Notes: generated by a model not told the origin, from the sequence alone. A DNA stretch of 64,000 nucleotides from Guptibacillus hwajinpoensis (GCF_020524165.1 NZ_JAIVKU010000002.1:248001-312000); one strand, 5' to 3'. Positions 1 to 9,005 are shown, numbered from the stretch's first letter. A program made the numbers and translations.

Positions 1-1
1 A

Positions 2-961
2 GGGTCAGAAATTTGTAGGCAGATTTCACTTTTTCATCCAAAAACACTCATTCTATTAGGACATGGCGAAAACAGCATTTATGCTATTGAATTAGAATTA
101 AAAGAAGTTTTTCAAAATACGGACATTGAGTTTGTTACTGAAATTGCTGACGTGCAAGATGCAGGGAAAATGGTCGCTGTGATGGGACTCTACCAGCCTG
201 ATGTTGTTTATCACGCGGCAGCTCACAAACACGTACCATTAATGGAAAGGAATCCTGAAGAAGCTGTAAAGAATAACTTAATTGGAACCTTGAATGCTGC
301 CAATGCGGCTAGTTGGAGCGGTGTTAAAACGTTTGTGATGATCTCCTCTGATAAAGCCGTTAATCCTACAAGTGTCATGGGGGCTACAAAGCGCTTGTCA
401 GAAATGGTTGTCCAAAATCTTGATCGAAAGAGTACTACCAAATTTGTTGCTGTGAGATTTGGAAATGTTCTCGGGAGTAGAGGTAGTGTGATTCCCTTAT
501 TTAAAAAGCAGATTCAAAAAGGTGGTCCAATCACCGTGACCCATCCAGAAATGATTCGATTCTTTATGACGATCCCTGAAGCATCCAGACTTGTCATTCA
601 AGCAGGTTCACTGGCTGAAGGTGGAGAAATTTTTGTATTAGATATGGGCGAGCCAGTTAAAATCGTAGACTTGGCAAAGAACTTAATTAAACTATCAGGA
701 CATTCTGTTGATGATATCGGAATTGAATTTAGCGGCATTCGTCCAGGAGAGAAGTTATACGAAGAGCTTCTTAATAAAGAAGAGGTGCATTCGGATCATG
801 TTTATCCAAACATTTACGTTGGTAAAACGTCCGAGCTGTACTTAGAAGAAATCGAAGAGCTGATCGAGACTTTTTCCGATATGGAGAAAGAAGCGTTGCG
901 GAGTAGATTGTTGCAACTGGCCAACCACAAAATAGAGTCGCAACCTTTGTTGTCAGGTTAA
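2..961 (+). CDS. epsC: UDP-sugar 4,6-dehydratase, EpsC/CapD/FlaA1-like (5' truncated)
   Basis: The reading frame is open from base 2, so the gene starts outside the window and 319 C-terminal residues are visible. The first residues, GSEICRQI, are the end of the GxGxxGS-type NAD-binding loop. AAAHKHVPLME, SSDKAVNPTSVMGATKR and VRFGNVLGSRGSVIP then follow, which are hallmarks of the extended short-chain dehydrogenases that convert UDP-GlcNAc to 4-keto-6-deoxy sugars. The family includes B. subtilis EpsC, whose missing N-terminus would carry membrane helices. It sits directly upstream of epsD and should supply a modified nucleotide sugar for exopolysaccharide. A GTG at 152 is only an internal codon. 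Family assignment is firm; exact substrate is inferred. Confidence 0.92.
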   Translation, partial: GSEICRQISLFHPKTLILLGHGENSIYAIELELKEVFQNTDIEFVTEIADVQDAGKMVAVMGLYQPDVVYHAAAHKHVPLMERNPEEAVKNNLIGTLNAANAASWSGVKTFVMISSDKAVNPTSVMGATKRLSEMVVQNLDRKSTTKFVAVRFGNVLGSRGSVIPLFKKQIQKGGPITVTHPEMIRFFMTIPEASRLVIQAGSLAEGGEIFVLDMGEPVKIVDLAKNLIKLSGHSVDDIGIEFSGIRPGEKLYEELLNKEEVHSDHVYPNIYVGKTSELYLEEIEELIETFSDMEKEALRSRLLQLANHKIESQPLLSG

Positions 962-977
962 TTCTTCAGCATAAGAT

Positions 978-993
978 GTTCTTTATTAAGAAT
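978..993. promoter_or_regulatory. Imperfect SinR-type palindrome upstream of epsD
   Basis: GTTCTTTATTAAGAAT differs at two positions from the perfect palindrome GTTCTTTATAAAGAAC found upstream of the lasso cluster. The left arm is an exact GTTCTTT, which fits the published SinR consensus GTTCTYT. It lies in the 56-bp gap between epsC and epsD, so it could act as an internal operator. Function is inferred. Confidence 0.4.
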
Positions 994-1017
994 GATCTTT
1001 GAATAGGAGGTGCGTAT

Positions 1018-2172
1018 ATGCCCGCAAAAAAAGTGTTGTTTTGTGCAACGGTTGATTATCATTTTAAAGCTTTTCATTTACCGTACTTAAAGTGGTTTAA
1101 AGAAGAAGGATGGGAAGTTCACATTGCGGCAAGTGGGGAACTAAAATTACCTTATACGGATCGTAAATTCAACATACCAATTCAGCGATCTCCTTTTCAA
1201 ATGAAAAACATTGAAGCGTATAAAGAGCTGAAAAGAATTATGGATAAAAATCACTATGATATTATCCATTGTCACACTCCTATGGGAGGCGTTCTTTCCC
1301 GGATAGCTGCTAGGAAAACAAGGTCCCAAGGAACGAAAGTCATTTACACAGCACATGGCTTTCATTTCTGTAAGGGATCACCACTATTAAACTGGTTCGT
1401 GTATTACCCTATCGAAAAGAAGTTAGCAAATGATACAGATTGGCTTATCACAATTAATCAAGAAGATTATCAACTTGCATTGAAGCGTTTTAATGCAACC
1501 CAAGTAGAATATGTTAAAGGTGTTGGAATTGATTCTAATGTATTCACGCCGCTAATAGAAGAAGAAAAAAGAAAACGAAAGGAATCATTTGGATACCATC
1601 CAGATGATTTTTTATTATTTTATGCAGCAGAATTTAATCAAAACAAAAATCAAAAGTATTTACTAGAAGCACTAGTCCTATTGAAAGAAAAATTACCTCA
1701 GGTGAAATTATTACTTGCAGGTAAAGGGCCACTTCTTCAAAGTTGTCAAACTCTAAGTCACACGCTTGGTATTAGTGATCATGTGGATTTTCTTGGATTT
1801 CGAGACGATTTGAAAGAATTAGTACCAATGTGCGATATAGCTGTTGCATCAAGCTTACGTGAAGGTTTACCAGTTAATATCATGGAAGCCATGTCATGTG
1901 AACTGCCGGTTGTAGCTGTTGATAATAGAGGACACAAAGAGCTTGTTGTATCTGGAAAAACGGGGTGGCTCGTTCAACCTGAAAGTCCAGAGCAGTTAGC
2001 AGCTAAAGTAAACGATTTGGCCATGGACGAAGTCACAAGAAGAGCTTTTGGAAAAAGTGGGAGAAAAAGAATACTTAGCGATTTTAACGTAGATCAAATC
2101 CTCCAACATAAAAGGATGATTTACACCTCATGTATACAAGGAACGGAGGAGGTAAATTGGGCACTCCAGTAA
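1018..2172 (+). CDS. epsD: GT4 glycosyltransferase, EpsD-like
   Basis: This 384-residue GT-B glycosyltransferase closely resembles B. subtilis EpsD from its first residues (KKVLFCATVDYHFKAFHLPY; TAHGFHFCKG near 111-120). The C-terminal Glycos_transf_1 domain covers roughly residues 190-360 and contains the EX7E motif (E282, E290 in REGLPVNIMEAM). The family transfers a sugar from a nucleotide donor to a lipid-linked acceptor on the cytoplasmic face of the membrane during exopolysaccharide assembly. The ATG follows a strong GGAGGTG site at 1006-1012. It lies in the same orientation as epsC and epsF, and donor and acceptor are unknown. Confidence 0.93.
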   Translation: MPAKKVLFCATVDYHFKAFHLPYLKWFKEEGWEVHIAASGELKLPYTDRKFNIPIQRSPFQMKNIEAYKELKRIMDKNHYDIIHCHTPMGGVLSRIAARKTRSQGTKVIYTAHGFHFCKGSPLLNWFVYYPIEKKLANDTDWLITINQEDYQLALKRFNATQVEYVKGVGIDSNVFTPLIEEEKRKRKESFGYHPDDFLLFYAAEFNQNKNQKYLLEALVLLKEKLPQVKLLLAGKGPLLQSCQTLSHTLGISDHVDFLGFRDDLKELVPMCDIAVASSLREGLPVNIMEAMSCELPVVAVDNRGHKELVVSGKTGWLVQPESPEQLAAKVNDLAMDEVTRRAFGKSGRKRILSDFNVDQILQHKRMIYTSCIQGTEEVNWALQ

Positions 2173-3308
2173 GAGTTCTTCATGTTGTTGTGAACATGAA
2201 TCGAGGCGGAGCAGAAACATTAATCATGAACTTGTATCGCAATATTGATCGGTCAAAGGTTCAATTTGATTTTCTGACCTGTAAAGAAGGGGTATTCGAC
2301 TCGGAAATAAAAGCGATGGGCGGGAAAATCTACCGCATTCCTTATGTCAGTGACGTAGGTCATAGGAGATATGTAAGAGAGCTTAATCAGTTTTTTTATC
2401 GTCACTCCGATTACCAGATTGTTCATTCACATCTGGATAAAATGAGTGGGCTTGTACTTAGGGCGGCAAAGGAAGCTGGAATTCCAAATCGGATTGCACA
2501 TAGTCATAATACGAGTAGTGAAGGAGGGAAAATAGCAACACTTTATAAGTGGTATGTAGGACTACTTATCGATAAAAACGCGAATCATTTATTCGCATGT
2601 TCCCAGCTTGCAGCAAGATGGCTCTATGCTAGTAAATCTAGAAGTAGCACGATAATAAAAAATGGAATCGAGTTTGAAAAATTCTCGTTTTCTAAGGAAA
2701 TTAGGAAACAAATAAGGAAAGAACTAGATATAAGCAATAAAACATTTGTACTTGGTCATGTCGGTCGCTTTGCGAAGCAAAAAAATCATCATTTTCTTAT
2801 TGAGGTTTTTAGTGATTTTGTGAAACTCAAAAAAGATTCTCTTCTACTATTAGCGGGTGATGGCCCATTACGATCCGAATTAGAAAGAAAGGTGAAAAAT
2901 TTACAGTTAGAAAAAAACGTTAAGTTTATTGGCATTCGTAGTGATATCCATCATGTTTTGCAAGCTTTCGATGTATTTGTATTTCCATCTTTTCATGAAG
3001 GCTTACCCGTTACACTAATTGAAGCACAAGCAGCGGGTTTGACGTGTTTCATTTCGAATAATATCACAACTGAAATCGATTTAGGAATGAAATTGATTCA
3101 TCAACTCTCGCTTAAAGACAAAAGTAGTTGGGTAGATCATTTAATAGCCTTTTCGGAGAAATCGACTTCTCGTTATCAATCGCCACTTGTCTTTACTTTG
3201 AAGGGGTATAACATCCTTCAATCAGCCAGACAGCTGGAAGAGAATTACTTAAGAATGGGGGGAGAAAAGAATGAAGAAATTAACCATCTTCACCCCAACG
3301 TACAATAG
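2157..3308 (+). CDS. epsF: GT4 glycosyltransferase, EpsF-like
   Basis: A 383-residue GT-B enzyme similar to B. subtilis EpsF (RVLHVVVNMNRGGAETLIMNLYR at the N-terminus; HSHNTS; GHVGRFAKQKNH; PSFHEGLPVTLIEAQ with the EX7E pair). I place the start at TTG 2157 because GGAGGAGG at 2145-2152 sits at the right distance, whereas an in-frame ATG at 2130 has no such site. The gene overlaps the end of epsD by 16 nt and its own end overlaps the next gene by 38 nt, which indicates translational coupling. It is likely to add a sugar to the exopolysaccharide repeat unit. The sugar specificity cannot be read from sequence. Confidence 0.9.
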   Translation: MGTPVRVLHVVVNMNRGGAETLIMNLYRNIDRSKVQFDFLTCKEGVFDSEIKAMGGKIYRIPYVSDVGHRRYVRELNQFFYRHSDYQIVHSHLDKMSGLVLRAAKEAGIPNRIAHSHNTSSEGGKIATLYKWYVGLLIDKNANHLFACSQLAARWLYASKSRSSTIIKNGIEFEKFSFSKEIRKQIRKELDISNKTFVLGHVGRFAKQKNHHFLIEVFSDFVKLKKDSLLLLAGDGPLRSELERKVKNLQLEKNVKFIGIRSDIHHVLQAFDVFVFPSFHEGLPVTLIEAQAAGLTCFISNNITTEIDLGMKLIHQLSLKDKSSWVDHLIAFSEKSTSRYQSPLVFTLKGYNILQSARQLEENYLRMGGEKNEEINHLHPNVQ

Positions 3309-4167
3309 GGCTTATTGTCTTTCTAATTGCTATGAGAGTTTAAAAAGACAAACAAACATGGATTTTGTTTGGTTGATCATCGATGATGGTTCAACTGATG
3401 AAACAGAGAAATTAATTTTTAAATGGATGGAAGAACGTGTAATAGAAATTCTCTATATTCAGCAGGAAAATCAGGGGATGCATGGTGCACATAACACTGC
3501 TTACGAAGTAATTGAAACAGAACTCAATGTCTGTATCGATTCAGATGATTTTATGCCTGATGATGCGGTTGATAAAATCTTAACCTGCTGGGATAAATAT
3601 GGTAGTAATGAAGTTAGCGGAATCATTGGTCTTGATGCATACACGGATGGAAGTATCATAGGTACAAGATTACCTAAAGGGTTAAAACAATCAACGCTTT
3701 TCCAACTGTATCAAAAGCATAGGGTTACAGGAGATAAAAAAGTCGTTTATCGAACAGAATTAACGAGAGATTTTCCCTATCCACTTTATGAAAATGAAAA
3801 ATATGTTGGTTTAGCGTATAAATATTATAAGCTCGATCAGTATTTTGAGATGATTTTATTAGATGAAGTACTTTGTTATGTAGAATATTTGGAGGATGGT
3901 TCCTCTTATAATATGTTTAATCAATATAGACGAAACCCAAGAGGATTTGCCTTTTACCGAAGAGAACTAATGAAGCTACCTTTTGCCAATTACTTATTTA
4001 AATTCAGACAGGCAATTCATTATGTTTCCAGTAGTATGATGGGAAAGAACTTGAATTACTTACGAGAAGCACCATCCAGAGTTATGACGCTAAGTGCTAC
4101 ACCGTTTGGAATTGTGTTGTATTTCTATATTATGTTTAAAACAAGACATGTAAAGACGATTACGTAA
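3271..4167 (+). CDS. GT2 family glycosyltransferase
   Basis: The 298-residue protein starts with a GT-A fold nucleotide-binding segment (LTIFTPTYNRAYCLSNCYESL) and has the IDDGSTDET motif and a DXD-type metal site at CIDSDDF. Such enzymes transfer a sugar from a nucleotide donor with inversion. The start follows GGGGGGAG and overlaps epsF by 38 nt. It occupies the operon position between epsF and epsG. It does not read like B. subtilis EpsE, the bifunctional motility clutch, and I see no basis for a clutch role. Exact substrate unknown. Confidence 0.85.
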   Translation: MKKLTIFTPTYNRAYCLSNCYESLKRQTNMDFVWLIIDDGSTDETEKLIFKWMEERVIEILYIQQENQGMHGAHNTAYEVIETELNVCIDSDDFMPDDAVDKILTCWDKYGSNEVSGIIGLDAYTDGSIIGTRLPKGLKQSTLFQLYQKHRVTGDKKVVYRTELTRDFPYPLYENEKYVGLAYKYYKLDQYFEMILLDEVLCYVEYLEDGSSYNMFNQYRRNPRGFAFYRRELMKLPFANYLFKFRQAIHYVSSSMMGKNLNYLREAPSRVMTLSATPFGIVLYFYIMFKTRHVKTIT

Positions 4168-4196
4168 TCAATTATTGATTTGAAAGGAATATCCTT

Positions 4197-5270
4197 ATGA
4201 CGATTCTATGGATGACACTTGCCATAGTTTTTCTTTTTGGTTATTTTGCGAGATATGCTTCTGCTACCGTCATTACACATGGATATTCGCATGTTATTCG
4301 ACCAAGTAAATTGTTTGTACTTGGTTCGATGATAACGCTTGTTACTGTAGCAGGGTTAAGGTCAAACATTGGTGACACTTTCAACTACGTTAATATTTAT
4401 GAAGAAAATACGTTTACCTGGGAGTACGTATTAAGTCAAAAGGATATTGGTTTCGGAATTCTCCAAATGATCCTAAAGGCAATATCAGAAGACCCACAAA
4501 TTATGATTTTCACAACAGCACTATTCACAAATGCTCTAATTGTCATTATTCTTGCTATCTATTCAAAAAGGATTGAACTCAGTCTATATGTTTATATTAC
4601 CGGTGGGCTTTTTCTAGTCTCGATGAACGGCATTCGTCAGGCTCTAGCAGGAGCTATTGCTTTTACAGCTACTAAGTATTTAATAGAAGGAAACTTCATT
4701 AAATATTCGTTGATCGTAGTGTTAGCGTCCTTTATTCATCAGAGTGCACTCATTTTACTTCCTATTTATTTTGTTGTTCGATTCAAGCCATGGTCGAAGG
4801 CAACAATAGCGCTCTTAATTCTTTCCATCTTTATTGTTATGGGGTATGGAAAATTTTCCTCTATCCTTTTTTCAGCTATAGAAGATACACAATACGGAGG
4901 ATACGAAGATTTTAATGAAGGGGGGGCAAGTAAACTAAGGGTTCTTGTCATGGCAGCACCCTTAATCATTGCTTACCTTGGGAGAGATAAGCTTAAGAGA
5001 TTGTTTCCAAAAAGTGATGTCATCGTGAATATGACTTTACTGAGCGTAGTGTTTATGATTGTCTCGACCCAAAGTTGGATATTTGCTAGATTCACCATTT
5101 ATTTTGGACTCTATCAACTCATTCTGATTTCCTGGATTGTCGACCTCTTTAAGCTACGTGATCAGAAGGTGATTTATTATGGAATCCTTGTTTGCTATCT
5201 TGCTTATTATTATTACGAAAGTGTAATCAGCTTAAATATCATTTATAAGAGCAATTTTTTAACTTGGTGA
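4197..5270 (+). CDS. epsG: EpsG family membrane protein, probable polysaccharide polymerase
   Basis: A 357-residue polytopic protein with about ten hydrophobic segments. It has features of the EpsG family: GLRSNIGDTFNY after the second helix, FVSMNGIRQALAGAIAF-like arginine-glutamine loop (here LVSMNGIRQALAGAI) and FIHQSALILLP. EpsG proteins are thought to act as Wzy-like polymerases joining repeat units at the outer face of the membrane. It is preceded by AAAGGAATATCC and lies 29 nt after the GT2 gene. Family membership is clear from the motif order; polymerase activity is family knowledge, not something the sequence alone proves. Confidence 0.87.
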   Translation: MTILWMTLAIVFLFGYFARYASATVITHGYSHVIRPSKLFVLGSMITLVTVAGLRSNIGDTFNYVNIYEENTFTWEYVLSQKDIGFGILQMILKAISEDPQIMIFTTALFTNALIVIILAIYSKRIELSLYVYITGGLFLVSMNGIRQALAGAIAFTATKYLIEGNFIKYSLIVVLASFIHQSALILLPIYFVVRFKPWSKATIALLILSIFIVMGYGKFSSILFSAIEDTQYGGYEDFNEGGASKLRVLVMAAPLIIAYLGRDKLKRLFPKSDVIVNMTLLSVVFMIVSTQSWIFARFTIYFGLYQLILISWIVDLFKLRDQKVIYYGILVCYLAYYYYESVISLNIIYKSNFLTW

Positions 5271-5300
5271 TAATAAAATCATAATGAAGGAGAGAGTTAT

Positions 5301-5465
5301 GTGGAGGCACCACTAAGTATTACACAAGAAAAGCTTCAAGAAGTCTTATTGCTAGCAAGGGAGAAAGGGAATCAGGACGGAGAGTTATCTGTTTCACATT
5401 TAGTAGAGGAGATCAAAGACAACCTTTTATCTTCTAGTATGATCAACTTGAAAGAAACACCTTAG
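5301..5465 (+). CDS. Small hypothetical protein (54 aa) in the eps operon
   Basis: GTG at 5301 is preceded by AAGGAGAGAG (5287-5296) and opens a 54-codon frame that ends 9 nt before the epsL ATG. The peptide (MEAPLSITQEKLQEVLLLAR..., ending NLKETP) is predicted to be mostly helical, charged and soluble, with two amphipathic helices. No cysteine, signal peptide or transmembrane segment is present. It does not match a B. subtilis eps gene. The good ribosome binding site, the lack of other explanation for the 200-bp gap and the co-orientation support it as real. Function unknown. Confidence 0.6.
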   Translation: MEAPLSITQEKLQEVLLLAREKGNQDGELSVSHLVEEIKDNLLSSSMINLKETP

Positions 5466-5474
5466 GTTAAAGGG

Positions 5475-6074
5475 ATGAAGCGATTAATAGATGTGGCAGT
5501 CTCAACAACTTTACTCGTTGTACTATCGCCTATCATAGGCGTACTAAGTCTAAAGGTTAAGAAAGATATGGGAACACCAGTCATCTTTAAGCAACAAAGA
5601 CCGGGACTAGATGAGGAACCATTTCTTTTATGTAAGTTCCGAACGATGGAGAATGTAACCGATGAGAATGGCCATTTACTTTCTGATGAGCATCGCGTGA
5701 CTAAGGTTGGAATGTTTCTCAGAAAATACAGCCTTGACGAACTACCTCAGCTTCTCAATGTGTTAAAAGGTGAAATGAGTCTTGTAGGACCGCGACCTTT
5801 GTTAATGGAATACTTACCCCTCTATTCAGAAGAACAAAAGATTCGCCATCAGGTAAGGCCAGGCATGACAGGATGGGCACAGGTGAACGGAAGAAATGCT
5901 ATCACGTGGGAAGAGAAGTTTAAACTAGACACCTGGTATGTGCAAAACCAATCCATGCTATTAGATTTAAAAATTTTATTGCTTACGATTATAAAGGTAG
6001 TGAAAAAAGAAGGCATTAACCAGCAAAAAGAAGTACCTATGGATAAATTCAAAGGATCGAAAGAAGTGATTTGA
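5475..6074 (+). CDS. epsL: Undecaprenyl-phosphate sugar phosphotransferase, EpsL-like
   Basis: A 199-residue bacterial sugar transferase (polyprenyl-phosphate hexose-1-phosphate transferase, short PglC/WcaJ-C-terminal type). It has one N-terminal hydrophobic segment (IDVAVSTTLLVVLSPIIGVLSL), the KFRTM motif, YSLDELPQLLNVLKGEMSLVGPRPLL and the C-terminal RPGMTGWAQVNGRNA motif. This family starts repeat-unit synthesis by moving a sugar-1-phosphate onto undecaprenyl phosphate at the inner membrane face. It is very similar in length and order to B. subtilis EpsL and is followed within 2 nt by epsM. Confidence 0.93.
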   Translation: MKRLIDVAVSTTLLVVLSPIIGVLSLKVKKDMGTPVIFKQQRPGLDEEPFLLCKFRTMENVTDENGHLLSDEHRVTKVGMFLRKYSLDELPQLLNVLKGEMSLVGPRPLLMEYLPLYSEEQKIRHQVRPGMTGWAQVNGRNAITWEEKFKLDTWYVQNQSMLLDLKILLLTIIKVVKKEGINQQKEVPMDKFKGSKEVI

Positions 6075-6075
6075 A

Positions 6076-6714
6076 ATGGACGTTATCGTAATCGGTAACG
6101 GTGGTCATAGCAAAGTGATTCAAGACATGATCCGATCGCTTAATTTTAAAATCATTGCGGTTCTTGATGGCAAGTTCATTGAACATACAATAGAAAGTGG
6201 AGTTAATTATGCTCCAATTGAGTTGATTAATGAATACCTAAATCCTGATGTAAGAGTTGTAATTGCCATTGGTGATAATGCTTCCAGAAAAAAGGTTTCC
6301 GACCAATTATCTCTTCATCCAGAACAATATTTAACTGTAACGCATCCATCTTCTGTGGTAAGTTCAACCGCATGCATTGGAGCTGGAACGGTAGTCATGC
6401 CGAATGCGGTCATCAACGCAAACGCAATAATTGGTGATCAATGCATTATCAACACGGGAGCAATTATTGAACATGAGAATAAGGTTAATAACTACAGCCA
6501 TGTGTCACCTAACGCAACGCTAACCGGGAACGTGTCAACTGGTGAAGGCGTACATATAGGAGCATCAGTTACCGTCATACCTGGTATATCAATAGGAAAC
6601 TGGTCTGTTGTTGGAGCGGGAGCAACAGTGATTGAAGATATTCCAGCCTTTTCAACGGCTGTTGGCTGTCCTGCAAAAATCATAAGAAAAGGTGGTGATG
6701 TGATTGCACAATAA
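6076..6714 (+). CDS. epsM: Sugar O/N-acetyltransferase, EpsM/NeuD-like
   Basis: A 212-residue protein with an N-terminal Rossmann-like PglD_N domain (VIVIGNGGHSKVIQDMI) followed by left-handed beta-helix hexapeptide repeats from about residue 90 (IGAGTVVMPNAVINANAIIGDQ; INTGAIIEHE with the likely catalytic His). Such enzymes use acetyl-CoA to acetylate the amino group of a UDP-4-amino-sugar. With EpsC (dehydratase) and EpsN (aminotransferase) it forms a complete route to a UDP-di-N-acetylated 2,4,6-trideoxyhexose such as bacillosamine. It overlaps epsN by 11 nt. Confidence 0.92.
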   Translation: MDVIVIGNGGHSKVIQDMIRSLNFKIIAVLDGKFIEHTIESGVNYAPIELINEYLNPDVRVVIAIGDNASRKKVSDQLSLHPEQYLTVTHPSSVVSSTACIGAGTVVMPNAVINANAIIGDQCIINTGAIIEHENKVNNYSHVSPNATLTGNVSTGEGVHIGASVTVIPGISIGNWSVVGAGATVIEDIPAFSTAVGCPAKIIRKGGDVIAQ

Positions 6715-7867
6715 AATCTATCTTTCCCCGCCTCACATGTCAGGAAATGAACAGAAATATATTCAGGAAGCATTCGATTCCAATTGGATCGCCCCATTAG
6801 GAGCTAATGTTGACGCCTTTGAAAAAGAAATAGCCACTTACGTTGGAGCCAGTGATGCCATCGCAGTTAGTTCAGGAACTGCAGCGATTCACCTGGCTCT
6901 TTCTTTATTAAGTGTGAGCAGAGGGGATCAAGTTTTCTGTTCAACGTTAACGTTTGTCGCAAGTGCAAATCCAATTCTCTATCTAGGAGCAGAGCCTGTT
7001 TTTATTGATTCAGAACCTGAAACATGGAATATGTCTCCCGAGGCACTTGAAAGAGCTTTAGTAGATGCCGCTAGAGAACAGAGACTTCCAAAAGCAGTCA
7101 TTGTCGTTCATTTATATGGTCAAAGTGCCAAAATGGATGAAATTCTTAACTTGTGTAATCGATACGAAGTGCCGGTCATTGAAGACTCAGCTGAATCACT
7201 TGGATCCACTTATAAAGGAAAGGCGAGTGGGACTCTAGGTAAATTCGGGGTTTATTCCTTCAATGGTAACAAGATTATTACAACATCAGGTGGTGGAATG
7301 CTTGTTTCGAATGACAGACATGCGATTCAACAAGCCCGTTTCCTGGCAACTCAAGCACGTGATCAAGCTCACCACTATCAGCATAGTCAACTGGGGTATA
7401 ACTATAGAATGAGTAATATACTTGCTGGGATTGGTAGAGCGCAACTGGAAGTATTAAATGAACGTATCGCTTCTAGACGTAAGGTGTTTGATACGTATCT
7501 TCGTGAATTTTCTATCCTTCAAGAAGTTGAATTCATGCCTGAATTGTTAAATACAATGTCTAATCGATGGTTAACAGCACTAACGATTAATGAAAAAGCA
7601 ATTTCCACAACTAACGAAATTTTGGAAGACATGAGAAATCATAATATTGAAGGAAGGCCAGTATGGAAGCCACTTCATCTTCAACCCTTATATCGTAGTG
7701 CGAAGTATTATCCACATAAGGAGAAGAATCACGTAGCAGAGAGGCTATTTCGGTCAGGAATTTGTCTTCCTTCTGGATCTAATCTGTTGGAAGATGATCA
7801 AATGTATATAATCGATAGTTTTAAGAAGGCTCTTCGTATGAAAGAACCAGTTAGGGAAATGGTATGA
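6704..7867 (+). CDS. epsN: PLP-dependent sugar aminotransferase, EpsN-like (DegT/DnrJ/EryC1)
   Basis: A 387-residue DegT/DnrJ/EryC1 aminotransferase. The N-terminus NKIYLSPPHMSGNEQKYIQEAF closely matches B. subtilis EpsN. SSGTAAIHLAL binds the cofactor phosphate, EDSAESLGS carries the PLP-pyridine Asp, and the Schiff-base Lys is in SFNGNKIITTSGGGM. It aminates the 4-keto sugar made by EpsC, and EpsM then acetylates it. The start is TTG at 6704, inside the end of epsM, so translation is probably coupled. Confidence 0.93.
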   Translation: MHNKIYLSPPHMSGNEQKYIQEAFDSNWIAPLGANVDAFEKEIATYVGASDAIAVSSGTAAIHLALSLLSVSRGDQVFCSTLTFVASANPILYLGAEPVFIDSEPETWNMSPEALERALVDAAREQRLPKAVIVVHLYGQSAKMDEILNLCNRYEVPVIEDSAESLGSTYKGKASGTLGKFGVYSFNGNKIITTSGGGMLVSNDRHAIQQARFLATQARDQAHHYQHSQLGYNYRMSNILAGIGRAQLEVLNERIASRRKVFDTYLREFSILQEVEFMPELLNTMSNRWLTALTINEKAISTTNEILEDMRNHNIEGRPVWKPLHLQPLYRSAKYYPHKEKNHVAERLFRSGICLPSGSNLLEDDQMYIIDSFKKALRMKEPVREMV

Positions 7868-7891
7868 GTCAGAAATGAAGAGGTATATGTC

Positions 7892-8239
7892 ATGATAGGA
7901 CAAAATATCCTTAAGATTCGAAAAGCAAAAGGTCTCACATTGTCAGAGCTTGCAGAAAGGTCAAAGGTTTCAAAATCATATTTAAGTAACATTGAAAGAA
8001 ATCTTAAACAAAATCCATCAATTCAAGTTATGGAAAAGTTAGCTTACGTACTCGATGTAGAGCTAAATATGTTGCTTGAAGAAGATGAGAAAAAACATCA
8101 TTTATCAGATCAAGAATGGACGGATTTTGTAGAGGAATTACGGAAATCTGGTATTCGGAAAGAGCAGCTCCGAGAGTATAAGACGATTTTGGAGTTTATT
8201 AAGTGGCGGAATGAATACTGTGCACGCGAAAGCAATTAA
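7892..8239 (+). CDS. sinR: SinR-like helix-turn-helix repressor
   Basis: A 115-residue protein with an N-terminal XRE-type HTH (about residues 6-62: IRKAKGLTLSELAERSKVSKSYLSNIERN) strikingly like B. subtilis SinR, including NPSIQ and VLDV. The C-terminal part (DQEWTDFVEELRKSGIRKEQLREYKTILEFIKW) matches the SinI-type dimerisation helices found in SinR and SinI. SinR represses eps and tapA matrix operons and binds GTTCTYT. The gene follows epsN by 24 nt with a GAAGAGG site and is co-directional, so an eps repressor seems to be encoded within its own target locus. SlrR is a possible alternative, but that protein is longer. Confidence 0.85.
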   Translation: MIGQNILKIRKAKGLTLSELAERSKVSKSYLSNIERNLKQNPSIQVMEKLAYVLDVELNMLLEEDEKKHHLSDQEWTDFVEELRKSGIRKEQLREYKTILEFIKWRNEYCARESN

Positions 8240-8267
8240 ATTGTAGATAGTGTTAGGAGGGAATAAA

Positions 8268-8990
8268 TTGATACCTAAAATTATTCATTATTGTTGGTTT
8301 GGGGGTGAGGAAAAACCTTCTAAAATACAGAAGTGTATGAATACTTGGAGTGAACACTTATCAGATTATGAACTAGTTGAGTGGAATGAAGAGAATTTTG
8401 ATTTAAACACTAACTCTTATGTAAGAGAAGCATATAATTCGAAGAAATATGCTTTTGTAAGCGACTTTGTAAGAGTTCATGCTTTATATCATTATGGAGG
8501 AATTTATTTAGATACGGACGTAGAAGTAATGAAATCCTTTGATGATTTATTAAACCATAAATCCTTTTGGGGATTTGAACAAGCGAATTATGTCGCTACA
8601 AGTACAATTGGTGCAGAAAAAAACAATGAATTAATTTCATGTTTTTTGAATTATTATACCAAAAGAAACTTTATTAACCAAGATGGTGGGAGGGATGAAT
8701 TAACAAATGTAGCGATTTTGAACGGAATTCTTGAACAAAACGGTTTAAAAGCAAATGGAGAGTATCAAGAAATAAAAGGAATTGGAGTTATTTACCCACA
8801 ACATTATTTTTCACCTTTTGATTATATAAACTTGAGAAATTTAAAAAATGAGGAATCCTATACACTACACCATTTTTATAAGAGTTGGCTTCCTTTAAGT
8901 GTAAGAATAAGGTCATTCATAAAAGTAGTTTTATCAAAAGCAATTGGTGGTGAAAATATTTATAGACTGAGAGAATTATTTTTTAAATGA
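8268..8990 (+). CDS. GT32-like glycosyltransferase (capsular polysaccharide / OCH1 type)
   Basis: A 240-residue protein with the start IPKIIHYCWFGGEEKPSKIQKC, the FVSDFVRVHALYHYGGIYLDTDVEV block and a DXD metal-binding site. This is the Gly_transf_sug (GT32) signature. I choose TTG 8268 because AGGAGG at 8255-8260 is correctly placed; an in-frame GTG at 8250 would put that site inside the gene. It opens the AT-rich half of the polysaccharide region right after the SinR-like gene. Acceptor and donor unknown. Confidence 0.85.
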   Translation: MIPKIIHYCWFGGEEKPSKIQKCMNTWSEHLSDYELVEWNEENFDLNTNSYVREAYNSKKYAFVSDFVRVHALYHYGGIYLDTDVEVMKSFDDLLNHKSFWGFEQANYVATSTIGAEKNNELISCFLNYYTKRNFINQDGGRDELTNVAILNGILEQNGLKANGEYQEIKGIGVIYPQHYFSPFDYINLRNLKNEESYTLHHFYKSWLPLSVRIRSFIKVVLSKAIGGENIYRLRELFFK

Positions 8991-9005
8991 TGTGGAGGAC
9001 AAGCA

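Noticed and set aside
5301..5465. The 54-aa eps protein as a SinI homologue
   Set aside because: Only a short run of helical residues looks alike; the conserved DQEW and hook residues of SinI are missing.
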